From NCBI RefSeq assembly GCF_000768065.1, contig NZ_JRKM01000001.1, positions 558,001 to 622,000 on the forward strand: a stretch of DNA of 64,000 nucleotides, written 5' to 3'. A program made the translations under genes and the position numbers. Source of the stretch: Aquabacterium sp. NJ1. Its GTDB lineage: Bacteria; Pseudomonadota; Gammaproteobacteria; Burkholderiales; Burkholderiaceae_C. The notes beneath the pieces were generated by a model that saw only the letters and a program-made list of their open reading frames with translations, was not told where the DNA came from and did not search any database. Shown piece after piece: positions 55,455 through 63,368 of this stretch; the stretch's first letter is position 1; the number at the start of each line of letters is the position of its first letter.

Positions 55455-55862
55455 ATGACCATCGCCAACACCGCCGTGCTGATTGCAGCCGTGATGCCCG
55501 TCCTCACCATGGGCATTGCCAAGGCGGCCTCCGCCGGCAAGAAGCGCAGCCAGGGCGGCTACGACAACAACGACCCACGTGGCTGGGCCGCCAAGCAGGA
55601 AGGCTGGAAGGCCCGCGCCGCCGCCGCCCAGAACAATGGTTTCGAGGCCCTGCCGCTGTTCGTGTTTGGCGTGCTGGCGGCACAAGCGGCCGGCCTGGAT
55701 CAGGCCCGCACCGACCATCTGGCCCTGGCCTTCATCGGCCTGCGCATCGTCTACACGGCGCTGTACTTCGCCAACATCGCCCCGCTGCGCTCGCTGGTGT
55801 GGGGTGGCGCGCTGGCGGCCAACATCGCCATGTTCGCCCCCACGCTGAGCAACCTGTTCTAA
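55455..55862 (+). CDS. MAPEG-family membrane protein
   Basis: A 135-residue protein with four membrane helices. The MAPEG pattern NDPRGWAAKQEGWKARAAAAQNNGFEALPLF (residues about 39-69) with NNGFEALPLFV is seen, as in bacterial members related to eicosanoid/glutathione transferases. Bacterial function is poorly defined, but glutathione-linked detoxification would fit the neighbouring NemA. AGGAGACACC provides the ribosome site. It converges with the epimerase gene, sharing 4 bases. Confidence 0.85.
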   Translation: MTIANTAVLIAAVMPVLTMGIAKAASAGKKRSQGGYDNNDPRGWAAKQEGWKARAAAAQNNGFEALPLFVFGVLAAQAAGLDQARTDHLALAFIGLRIVYTALYFANIAPLRSLVWGGALAANIAMFAPTLSNLF

Positions 55863-56962
55863 GCGACTTGGGCTGCAGCCGAGGCGGCCTGCTCCGCCTC
55901 GGTCTCATCACCGGCTGCGGCGGGGCTCAGGCACCCCATGTGGATCAAACTGGCCCGCACGGCCTCGTCCAGTGGCGTGTGGGGCTCGTGCCCGATCAGG
56001 CTGCGCAACTTGCGGTTGTCCAGCCGCAGCGGCACCCGCCACAAGTAGCGCATCTCGAGGATCTCTCTGAACAGGGGCACCACGGGCGAAGCAACCTGGA
56101 GCACCCACCAGGGCAGGCGCTTGATGGGCAAGTCAGGCTGGCCGGACACGTGCCGAATGGCGTGCGCGATCTCGTCACCGGCTTCGAGCCAGTGCCCCTC
56201 GAAATGCGCGACCTCGCTGGTGGCCAGGCGCTGCGGCTCGCGTTGATCCAGCGCCAGCAACAAGGCCACGGCTTGGGTCACGTCAGGCAGATAGGCCCAA
56301 CTGTGGCCGACACCGGGTGCACCCGGGTACACGACCTGCCGCAAAGGCCGGCCAGGCTTGACCACGATGTTGCCGAACCACGAGGCCGGCGAATGCCCCC
56401 CGAAAAAATCACCCGCGCGGATCACGAGTGAACGCACCGGCCTGGCATGGTCGCGGCCCGCCGCATGCAGCATCTGCTCCATTTCCACGCGCACGGCGCC
56501 TTTGCTGGTCAAGGGGTGTTGCGGCGAGGCCTCCCCCAGCAGATGACCCGCATCGGGACCAAAGTTGTAGATGTTGCCCGGCAGCACCACCCGGGCACCC
56601 ACCTCGCGGGCCGCAGCCACGCTGTTGGCCAGCATGGGCAGCGCCAGTTCCCGCCAGCGTTGGTAACGGGGCGGATTGGCGGCGTGCACGATCACGCAGG
56701 CGCCTTGCGCAGCTTGCAGCACATCGGCCGCCACACTGGCATCACCCAGGTGCCACTGCACGGCCTCCAGGCCACACCACGCAGACGAGCCCGAGCGCAC
56801 ACGCGACGCCATGTCTGCATGCCGGGTCAGAGCGTGAACCGCCCAGCCCTGGGCCAGCAGCGTGCGGGCCATCTGTGCACCAAAGCCCCCTGTCGCCCCC
56901 ACGATCAAGGCACAAGGCTGGGCAGAAGCCCTTGCGCTGGCTGCGCTTGTGGTCAAGCTCAT
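55859..56962 (-). CDS. NAD(P)-dependent epimerase/dehydratase family protein
   Basis: A 367-residue extended short-chain dehydrogenase. Glycine motif VGATGGFGAQMARTLL is near residue 20; VLPGNIYNFG replaces the usual catalytic YxxxK context, and SKGAVRVEMEQML follows. The substrate is unknown; the active-site tyrosine is in an unusual setting. C-terminal tail is Ala/Glu-rich. It is divergent from a LysR gene that may control it. Confidence 0.8.
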   Translation of the reverse strand: MSLTTSAASARASAQPCALIVGATGGFGAQMARTLLAQGWAVHALTRHADMASRVRSGSSAWCGLEAVQWHLGDASVAADVLQAAQGACVIVHAANPPRYQRWRELALPMLANSVAAAREVGARVVLPGNIYNFGPDAGHLLGEASPQHPLTSKGAVRVEMEQMLHAAGRDHARPVRSLVIRAGDFFGGHSPASWFGNIVVKPGRPLRQVVYPGAPGVGHSWAYLPDVTQAVALLLALDQREPQRLATSEVAHFEGHWLEAGDEIAHAIRHVSGQPDLPIKRLPWWVLQVASPVVPLFREILEMRYLWRVPLRLDNRKLRSLIGHEPHTPLDEAVRASLIHMGCLSPAAAGDETEAEQAASAAAQVA

Positions 56963-57021
56963 GATGGGCTCCTCAATGTCTGAATAGGTTCATCCTAGGT
57001 GGGGCAAGACCATTCAGCAAT

Positions 57022-57057
57022 TGCATAGCCATGCATACCAGCTATACATTCATGCAT
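57022..57057. promoter_or_regulatory. ATGCAT-containing dyads in the epimerase/LysR divergent gap
   Basis: TGCAT-AGCC-ATGCA (57022-57035) is a perfect 5-bp dyad; a second CATGCATG palindrome lies at 57051-57058 over the LysR start codon. In a 93-base divergent promoter these are plausible LysR binding sites, one of which would overlap the start and allow autorepression. Confidence 0.45.
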
Positions 57058-57979
57058 GACCTCATCCAACATCGACTGGAACCTCTACTGCGCCTTCCTC
57101 GCCGTCATGCGCGAAGGCAGCTTGTCTGCGGCGGCGCGCACCCTGGGTACGACGCAGCCCAGCGTCGGCCGGCATGTGGCGGCACTGGAGGGCGCATTGG
57201 GCATCGCCTTGTTCACACGCGGGCCCAACGGGCTCAAGCCCACTGCCGCTGCGCTGGCCATCCAGGCATCGGCTCAGGCCATGGACGCTGCCGCCCAGCA
57301 CGCGCAACGTGTGGCCTCCGGCGCCGAGCAGGACGAGCGCGGCACAGTCCGCCTCACCGCCAGCCACATGATGGGCGGTGAAGTCCTGCCTGAACTCCTG
57401 AGCCGCTTCCAGGCCCGCCACCCGATGGTCACCATTGAGCTGGTGCTCAATGACAAGATGGACGACCTGCTCCAACGCGAGGCCGACATCGCCGTGCGCA
57501 TGGCCCGCCCGACTCAAAAGGCCTTGATCGCCAGGCGCCTGGGCCGCGTCGACATCGGCCTGTATGCGCACCAGCGCTATGTTCAACGCAGGGGCCTGCC
57601 CCGCACCCTGGCCGACATGGCCCAGCACGCCCTGATCGGGCCCGACAAGGGCACCGTCGCCATGCGGCTGGCGCAACAACATGGCGTGGCGCTGTCACGC
57701 GAAATGTTCAGCTTTCGTTGTGACAACGACCTGGCCTTGCTCGCCGCCCTGCGCGCCGGCCTGGGCATCGGCGGAAGCCAGATCGGCATCGCCCGGCGCG
57801 ACCCTGAACTGCTGCCCGTGCTGCCCGACCAGCTCACCTTCAGCCTGGACATGTGGCTGGCCACACACGGCGATCTGCGGCACAACAAGCCGGTGATGAC
57901 CCTGTTTCGCTACCTCACGCAGGAGCTCGGCGCCTATGCTCTGTCCAGTCAACGAACTGGGCGGGAAGCGGCGGCATGA
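57056..57979 (+). CDS. LysR-family transcriptional regulator
   Basis: A 307-residue regulator with helix-turn-helix LSAAARTLGTTQPSVGRHVAALE near residues 21-43 and a substrate-binding domain (LTASHMMGGEVLPELLSRF, DIAVRMARP). It resembles the group that controls divergent dehydrogenase genes; the epimerase across the gap is its likely target. Effector unknown. Confidence 0.92.
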   Translation: MTSSNIDWNLYCAFLAVMREGSLSAAARTLGTTQPSVGRHVAALEGALGIALFTRGPNGLKPTAAALAIQASAQAMDAAAQHAQRVASGAEQDERGTVRLTASHMMGGEVLPELLSRFQARHPMVTIELVLNDKMDDLLQREADIAVRMARPTQKALIARRLGRVDIGLYAHQRYVQRRGLPRTLADMAQHALIGPDKGTVAMRLAQQHGVALSREMFSFRCDNDLALLAALRAGLGIGGSQIGIARRDPELLPVLPDQLTFSLDMWLATHGDLRHNKPVMTLFRYLTQELGAYALSSQRTGREAAA

Positions 57980-58052
57980 TCGCATCGAGGCGCCCCCGTA
58001 ACGGGTATAAGCTCAGCCCCAATCACCTCAGACATTGCATCAGGAGTCCGCA

Positions 58053-58718
58053 TTGAGCCATCGCCCTCTCACCCTCGAAGAAGCCCGCGTCCTGGCCGTG
58101 CTGGTGGAGAAGCAGCACACCGTGCCGGACAGCTACCCCTTGTCGCTCAACGCCCTGACGCTGGGCTGCAACCAGAAGACGGCACGCGAGCCCGTCATGC
58201 AACTCAGTGAAGCGGACGCGCTGCAGGCCATCAATGGCCTCAAGGAGCTCAGCCTGGTCACCGAGGTCAGCGGCAGCCGCGTGGTGCGCTTTGACCACAA
58301 CGCGGCGCGGGGCCTGGGTGTGCCCAGCCAATCCGTCGCCCTGCTGACCATGCTGGTGCTGCGCGGACCGCAAACCTCAGCCGAGTTGCGCCTGCACACC
58401 GAGCGCCTGCACCGCTTTGCAGACGTGTCCTCGGTTGAAGGCTTCCTGGAAGAGCTGGCGGAAAAGCAGCCAGCCCGGGTGATCAAGCTGCCGCGCGGCC
58501 CGGGCGAGCGTGAAAGCCGGTGGGCGCACCTCTTGTGCGGGGAGGCGCAGATCCCGGTGATGGCGGCTTCGGCGTCGTACAGCGCAGCGCCTGCGGCGCG
58601 TGATGACGAGCTGGCCGCACTGAAGGCCGAGCAGGCGCGCATGGCCACCGAGTTGAACGCGCTGAAGGCGCTCGTGCAGCGCATGGCCGCCGAACTCGGT
58701 ATCGACCCGCAAGCCTGA
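58053..58718 (+). CDS. YceH/DUF480 family protein
   Basis: A 221-residue protein with two winged-helix domains. [38 protein letters not shown] is the DUF480 hallmark (residues about 4-43), with [19 protein letters not shown] in the second. A C-terminal heptad-rich stretch (residues about 190-215) looks like a coiled coil. The start is TTG at 58053, chosen for AGGAG eight bases upstream; an earlier TTG lacks one. Function unknown. Confidence 0.88.
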   Translation: MSHRPLTLEEARVLAVLVEKQHTVPDSYPLSLNALTLGCNQKTAREPVMQLSEADALQAINGLKELSLVTEVSGSRVVRFDHNAARGLGVPSQSVALLTMLVLRGPQTSAELRLHTERLHRFADVSSVEGFLEELAEKQPARVIKLPRGPGERESRWAHLLCGEAQIPVMAASASYSAAPAARDDELAALKAEQARMATELNALKALVQRMAAELGIDPQA

Positions 58719-58724
58719 GGCGCC

Positions 58725-59642
58725 TCAGCCCCCGAGCACCACGCCCACGGCCACCAGCACCGGTGTCAGCAGGTTGACGACCACGTTCATGCCCATGAAA
58801 GGCAGCAGCGCGGGGGTGTCTTCGGCATGCTGCCGCGCACCGCGCACCACGTTCAAGGCCAGGGGCAGCGTCAACAGCCCCAGCAAGGCGGATGCAGGCA
58901 GACCCAGCTGCCAAACGGCCAGCAACAAGGCGCCATAGGCCAGCCCGTACTGCATCAGCAACACGGGCCAGCAGCGGGTCTTGCCCAGCAGCATGGGCAA
59001 GGTCAGGCGCCCTACCCGCCGGTCCGCATCCACATCAGGGAACTGGTTGAGCAGCAGCAGGTTGTTGACCAGGCCGAAGGGCAGCAAGGCCATGAGGGCA
59101 ACAGGCAGCCCCCAATGGCCCAGCAGCACGGCGGACGTGCCCAGCATCATCAAAGGGCCGAAGCCCAGGCCAGGGGCCATCAGGCACAACCAGGGGTGCC
59201 GCGTGACCCAGGGCGTGTAGGCCACCACCAGCAGCACGCCCACCAGCCCGACCGGCATCAAGGCGGGCAACGCAGCCGGTTGGCGCCACAGGAAGTACAA
59301 GCCCGTGACCATGGCAAGCCCCAGGCTCGCACAGCCCATCCACAAGGCGGTCTGAGCCAGCTCGGGGCGTGCCGGCAGCACACCGCTGCCCCCGCTGAAC
59401 GGCGTGCGCTGCGTCAAGGCATCCAGGCCAGATTTGAAATCCACGTATTCATTGAGTGCATTGACGCTCACGTGTGCGGCCAAGGCGCCCAGCACCGCCA
59501 GCAAGGCGTCCGGCCAGGCCAGGATGCCGCCTGACTGGCGAACCAGCCACCAGCAGCAGGCCACGCCCAGCGCCATGCATGCGGGCGTCAGCAACAAAAA
59601 AGGAACGCGCGCCGGGCCCCACCAGGGCTGCTGCTCAGGCAT
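58725..59642 (-). CDS. UbiA-superfamily prenyltransferase (MenA-like)
   Basis: A 305-residue membrane protein with eight or nine helices. The first Asp-rich motif is NALNEYVDFKSGLD and the second NQFPDVDADRRVGRLTLP, which bind the prenyl diphosphate and Mg. The arrangement resembles 1,4-dihydroxy-2-naphthoate prenyltransferase MenA, but no other menaquinone gene is nearby and a ubiquinone hydroxylase is present elsewhere in the window. The real aromatic acceptor is uncertain. It converges with yceH across 6 bases. Confidence 0.85.
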   Translation of the reverse strand: MPEQQPWWGPARVPFLLLTPACMALGVACCWWLVRQSGGILAWPDALLAVLGALAAHVSVNALNEYVDFKSGLDALTQRTPFSGGSGVLPARPELAQTALWMGCASLGLAMVTGLYFLWRQPAALPALMPVGLVGVLLVVAYTPWVTRHPWLCLMAPGLGFGPLMMLGTSAVLLGHWGLPVALMALLPFGLVNNLLLLNQFPDVDADRRVGRLTLPMLLGKTRCWPVLLMQYGLAYGALLLAVWQLGLPASALLGLLTLPLALNVVRGARQHAEDTPALLPFMGMNVVVNLLTPVLVAVGVVLGG

Positions 59643-59645
59643 GCC

Positions 59646-60206
59646 TCAACCCTCTTGCGCGCCGACCTGCCAGAGCTTCTTCCAGCCATCCAGGCCCAGC
59701 TTGCGCAAGGTCTGGATGTTGGTCTCATAGATGTCAGCCGCATCGGGAATGGCAGCCACGGCCTGCTCCAGGCTGCTTTCGCGGATCAGGTGCAGCGTCG
59801 GGTATGGCGAGCGGTTGCTGTAGTTCTCGATGTCATCGGGCTCGGTGCCATCGAACTGGTAGTCCGGATGGAAACTGGCCACCTGGAGGACACCGTCCAG
59901 CCCCATGTCTTCCACGGCCGCATCCACCACATCCAGGAAGTCGTTGAAATCCATGAAATCGGTGAGAGCCGCCGGGTGTACCAGCAGGGTCGTGTCGATC
60001 TCCTCGGGGTCGGCATCACGCAGGATGCTGAGCTCGGCCACCAGGTCCTCCAGCAGCTCTTCGGGCGAGGTGGCGTCCGACACGCGGTAGCGGATCTGAT
60101 TCTTGACGTGCACGGCCTTGGCAAAGGGGCACAGGTTCAAACCGATGACCGCGCGGGTCAGCCAGGTTTGCGTCTCGGTGGTGATGGTGTCGTGGTCGAG
60201 GCTCAT
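59646..60206 (-). CDS. DUF1415 family protein
   Basis: A 186-residue protein with the family opening TQTWLTRAVIGLNLCPFA and the later LLVHPAALTDFMDFNDFLD and SPYPTLHLIRESS, identifying DUF1415. No signal peptide or membrane segment. Function unknown; C in LCPFA is the only notable polar catalytic candidate. ATG at 60206 gives MSLDHDTI. It precedes the prenyltransferase gene by 3 bases. Confidence 0.85.
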   Translation of the reverse strand: MSLDHDTITTETQTWLTRAVIGLNLCPFAKAVHVKNQIRYRVSDATSPEELLEDLVAELSILRDADPEEIDTTLLVHPAALTDFMDFNDFLDVVDAAVEDMGLDGVLQVASFHPDYQFDGTEPDDIENYSNRSPYPTLHLIRESSLEQAVAAIPDAADIYETNIQTLRKLGLDGWKKLWQVGAQEG

Positions 60207-60341
60207 GGTGGCATTGTCACCTGATTGATCCCCCTGGCGCAGCAGCACGCCTGCGGATCAGTAGAGAATACGCCGGCGCGCACGCTTCGTGCTTTCATCA
60301 CAGGCCCAGCGGCCAGCCTCCCCTCCACCATTTTTCAGCAG

Positions 60342-60896
60342 ATGTCCCAGCCCGTCAGCCTGCACCAGCTCGTTCAACAGTTTGCCCACCCGGGCCGCCT
60401 GGATGCCATTTTCCTGAGACCCGGCCGGCGCGAGCCCGTGGTGGCCGTGCAGCAGGCGCAAGCCCTGCTTGACCGGGGTTTGTCCGGCGACCGCGCCGCT
60501 GAAAAAACACCGTGGCGCCCGGGCGGCAACAAGCGCCAGGTCACCCTGATCCAGGCCGAGCACCTGCCGGCCATCGCGGCGTTCTCCAAGCAGGCGCAGG
60601 TCGACCCGGCCTGGCTGAGGCGCAACCTGCTGGTGTCGGGCCTGAACCTGCTGGCCACCAAGGCCATATTCAAGGATGAACCCATGATCGTGCGTATCGG
60701 GCCGGACGTGGTGCTGGAGATCACCGGCCCCTGCGAGCCCTGTTCGCGCATGGAAGAGATCCTGGGCGTGGGCGGCTACAACGCCATGCGTGGCCACGGC
60801 GGCATGACCGCGCGCGTGCTGAGTGGCGGCATGCTGCAGGTGGGCGACGCCATCACCTGCCTGCCCGCCCAGGCGCCAGCCGGAGCAGGCGCATGA
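60342..60896 (+). CDS. MOSC-domain protein
   Basis: A 184-residue protein related to the MOSC domain of molybdenum cofactor sulfurases. Visible elements are GLSGDRAAEKTPWRPGGNKRQVTLIQ and NLLVSGLNLLATK, and the conserved cysteine in GPCEPCSRMEEILG that would bind a sulfane sulfur or the cofactor. ATG 60342 gives MSQPVSLHQLV. It overlaps ureD as ATGA. The XdhABC enzyme in this window needs sulfurated Mo, so a link is possible but unproven. Confidence 0.88.
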   Translation: MSQPVSLHQLVQQFAHPGRLDAIFLRPGRREPVVAVQQAQALLDRGLSGDRAAEKTPWRPGGNKRQVTLIQAEHLPAIAAFSKQAQVDPAWLRRNLLVSGLNLLATKAIFKDEPMIVRIGPDVVLEITGPCEPCSRMEEILGVGGYNAMRGHGGMTARVLSGGMLQVGDAITCLPAQAPAGAGA

Positions 60897-61738
60897 GCTG
60901 GCACGGGCACCTGAATCTGGACTACCGCCTGGACGGCGAACGCACCATCGCCCACGACCGACATGACGGGCCGCTGCGCGTGCTGCAGCGGCTCTACCCT
61001 GAGGGAGACCGTGTCTGCCACCATGTGCTGGTGCACCCGCCTGGCGGCCTGGTGGGCGGCGATGTGCTGGACATCAGCATGCAATTGCAAACCGGCAGCC
61101 ATGCGCTGATCACCACACCCGGTGCCACGCGCTTTTACAAGAGCACCGGTGCCGAAGCAGTGCAAAGCCTGGTCGCCAAGGTGGCCGATGGTGCCCGGCT
61201 GGAATGGCTGCCGCTGGAGACCTTGGCCTACCGTTCGTGCAGGGCCACCAACCGCATGCGCTTCGAGCTGGCACCCGGCGCCGAAATGATGGGCTGGGAT
61301 GTGCTGGCACTGGGCCTGCCGGCCGCGGGTGAAGCCTTTGATGACGCCGCTCACCAGCAAGGCCACTTCACGCAGGAAATCGAGCTGCCCGGCGTCTGGC
61401 TGGAGCGAGGCACCGTGCGGGCCAGCGATGCCCGCTTGCTCGACAGCCCGCTGGGGTGGGCGGGCCAACGCGTCATGGCCACCATGTGGCTGGCCTGCGG
61501 CTCACCCATGTCGCGTGAACGGCGTGAGGCCTTGCTGGAGTCGGCCCGGACCATCCAGTTGGCACACCCCTTGTCTGCCAGGGCCGGCAGCACCAGCCCG
61601 CATGACGAGGTCGTGATCCTGCGGGTACTGGCAGACCATGTGGAGCCGGCCATGAACCTGTTGACGCAGGTTTGGGCGCAATGGCGTCAGACCGCCTGGA
61701 ACATGGCGCCTTGCGCGCCGCGTGTCTGGCGAACCTGA
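60893..61738 (+). CDS. ureD: Urease accessory protein UreD
   Basis: A 281-residue UreD/UreH-family scaffold that helps load nickel into urease with UreF and UreG. PPGGLVGGDVLDISMQL, TTPGATRFYKSTG, LEWLPLETLAYRSC and GWDVLALGLPAAGE are all typical. Surprisingly, no structural or other accessory urease gene follows: a convergent diguanylate cyclase gene starts 25 bases downstream. Usual order would be ureD-ureA-ureB-ureC. Confidence 0.93.
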   Translation: MSWHGHLNLDYRLDGERTIAHDRHDGPLRVLQRLYPEGDRVCHHVLVHPPGGLVGGDVLDISMQLQTGSHALITTPGATRFYKSTGAEAVQSLVAKVADGARLEWLPLETLAYRSCRATNRMRFELAPGAEMMGWDVLALGLPAAGEAFDDAAHQQGHFTQEIELPGVWLERGTVRASDARLLDSPLGWAGQRVMATMWLACGSPMSRERREALLESARTIQLAHPLSARAGSTSPHDEVVILRVLADHVEPAMNLLTQVWAQWRQTAWNMAPCAPRVWRT

Positions 61739-61763
61739 AGATGACGAGGGCTGAGCAAGCCGC

Positions 61764-63341
61764 TCAGTGCGCAGCGGCCGCGTCGGCCTTCTCGGGGTGC
61801 CAGTCGACGCACTGCACCTGGTTGCGCCCGGCTTCCTTGGCCAGGTAGAGCCCCTGGTCGGCACGCTCGATCAGCAAGAGCGCCGTGTTGGCGTTGCCCT
61901 TGCCGAACTGCGCCACGCCGAAGCTGGACGTGATACGCAGATTCGGCACCGCATCCACCGCAGGGCCGGCTTCGCGCTGCAAGGTGTCGCGGATGCGATC
62001 GGCCAGTTCGGCCGCAGCCTTCTCGTCCATGCCGGGCATGAAGGCGCAGAACTCCTCGCCACCAAAGCGGCACAGCACGTCCTCGGGCCGCATGGCCGCC
62101 TTGAGGATCCTGGCCACCTGCTGGATCACCAGATCCCCCACGGCGTGACCATAGGTGTCATTGAAGGACTTGAACTTGTCGATGTCCGTCATGAAGCAGC
62201 TCAAGGGCTCGCCGGTCTTCTGCGCGTGGACCAGCATGGGCTCGGCTCGCGCAAAGAAAGCGCGGCGGTTGAAACAACCCGTCATCGGGTCGCAGTTGGC
62301 CAGCAACTGCAGCTCTTCGTTCTGCTTCTGGATCTTGTCGCGCGACAACTCCAGCTCCGCCAGGGCCGAGCGCAGGCGGTTGTTGGCCATGTCCAGCTCG
62401 GTCACATCATCCAGCGTCACAAGACAACCGCGAGCGTTGCCAGCTGCATCGCGTACGGCGGCGCAGTTGAGCAAGGCTCGGCGAGATTCGCCACCTTCAT
62501 GCGTGAGGTCGACCTGCACCCCCAGAATGGGTTCGGTGGTGGTCAACGCGCGCTCCCAGGGGTACTGCGCGTCCACTTCCTTGAGGCCCTTGATCAGCCA
62601 GTCCAGTTGCGTGATGCCACGACCCAGCAACACGCCACCTGCCTGAGGATGGAAGCCCCGAAACGCCGAATTGGCCATCAGGATCTGGCCATCAATGTCC
62701 AGCACCAGCAGGCCTTCGGTCAAGGTATCGAAGGCGATGCGCACCCGCTCGGGAATCGCTTTGGATGGGTCCAGATGCTGCAGCACGCGCCGCAGATAGA
62801 GGTAGAACGCGATGAAGGACGCGGTGCTCAGCGAGATCACCAGCTGCACAGTCGGGTTATTCAACCACCCCATCAACGATGAGGGCCAGGGCGAACGGAA
62901 GCCGACCTCCAGCTGCCCCCAGCGCTTGTCACCCGCGTGCAGCGGGACGACCACGGCGTTCAGCGTGGAGGCTCCCAGAGGCGGTGGTTCCCAGGTTTTT
63001 TCATGCTGAGGCGAGGCGGCGAACAGATTGCCCGAGTCACGGCGAACAGCCAGCGATGTGATGTCGCCGCTTTGCTCGACCAGCTCGGTCAACACCGCCT
63101 GCAAGTGCGAGGCGTCCTGATTCTCGTTGAGCGTGCGGCGAACCTGAACCGCCAGGTGCACGGCGACCTGCTCGCGCACCTCCATGGTCATGGCGCGCTT
63201 GTCCGGCAGGATCTTGAGCGCCAGGTCCAGGATCATCAGCAAGCCCAGCAGCATGGACACCAGGCCCATGCTGATGCGCACCGTGGGGCTCAAGGACCAG
63301 CGCTTGCTGGCCGACACCATCATGGCTTTTCCTTCGGCCAT
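61764..63341 (-). CDS. Membrane diguanylate cyclase with PAS domain
   Basis: A 525-residue c-di-GMP synthase. Two membrane helices (about 24-45 and 166-183) enclose a short periplasmic domain; a PAS domain covers about 205-315, then a coiled coil leads to a GGDEF domain with the active variant FGGEEF (427-431) and an intact inhibitory I-site RPED (418-421). It should therefore be active and feedback-inhibited. It lies 27 bases after the HlyD-family gene on the same strand, suggesting one operon. Confidence 0.94.
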   Translation of the reverse strand: MAEGKAMMVSASKRWSLSPTVRISMGLVSMLLGLLMILDLALKILPDKRAMTMEVREQVAVHLAVQVRRTLNENQDASHLQAVLTELVEQSGDITSLAVRRDSGNLFAASPQHEKTWEPPPLGASTLNAVVVPLHAGDKRWGQLEVGFRSPWPSSLMGWLNNPTVQLVISLSTASFIAFYLYLRRVLQHLDPSKAIPERVRIAFDTLTEGLLVLDIDGQILMANSAFRGFHPQAGGVLLGRGITQLDWLIKGLKEVDAQYPWERALTTTEPILGVQVDLTHEGGESRRALLNCAAVRDAAGNARGCLVTLDDVTELDMANNRLRSALAELELSRDKIQKQNEELQLLANCDPMTGCFNRRAFFARAEPMLVHAQKTGEPLSCFMTDIDKFKSFNDTYGHAVGDLVIQQVARILKAAMRPEDVLCRFGGEEFCAFMPGMDEKAAAELADRIRDTLQREAGPAVDAVPNLRITSSFGVAQFGKGNANTALLLIERADQGLYLAKEAGRNQVQCVDWHPEKADAAAAH

Positions 63342-63368
63342 GCAAGCGCCTCGCCGTGATCCACTGGC

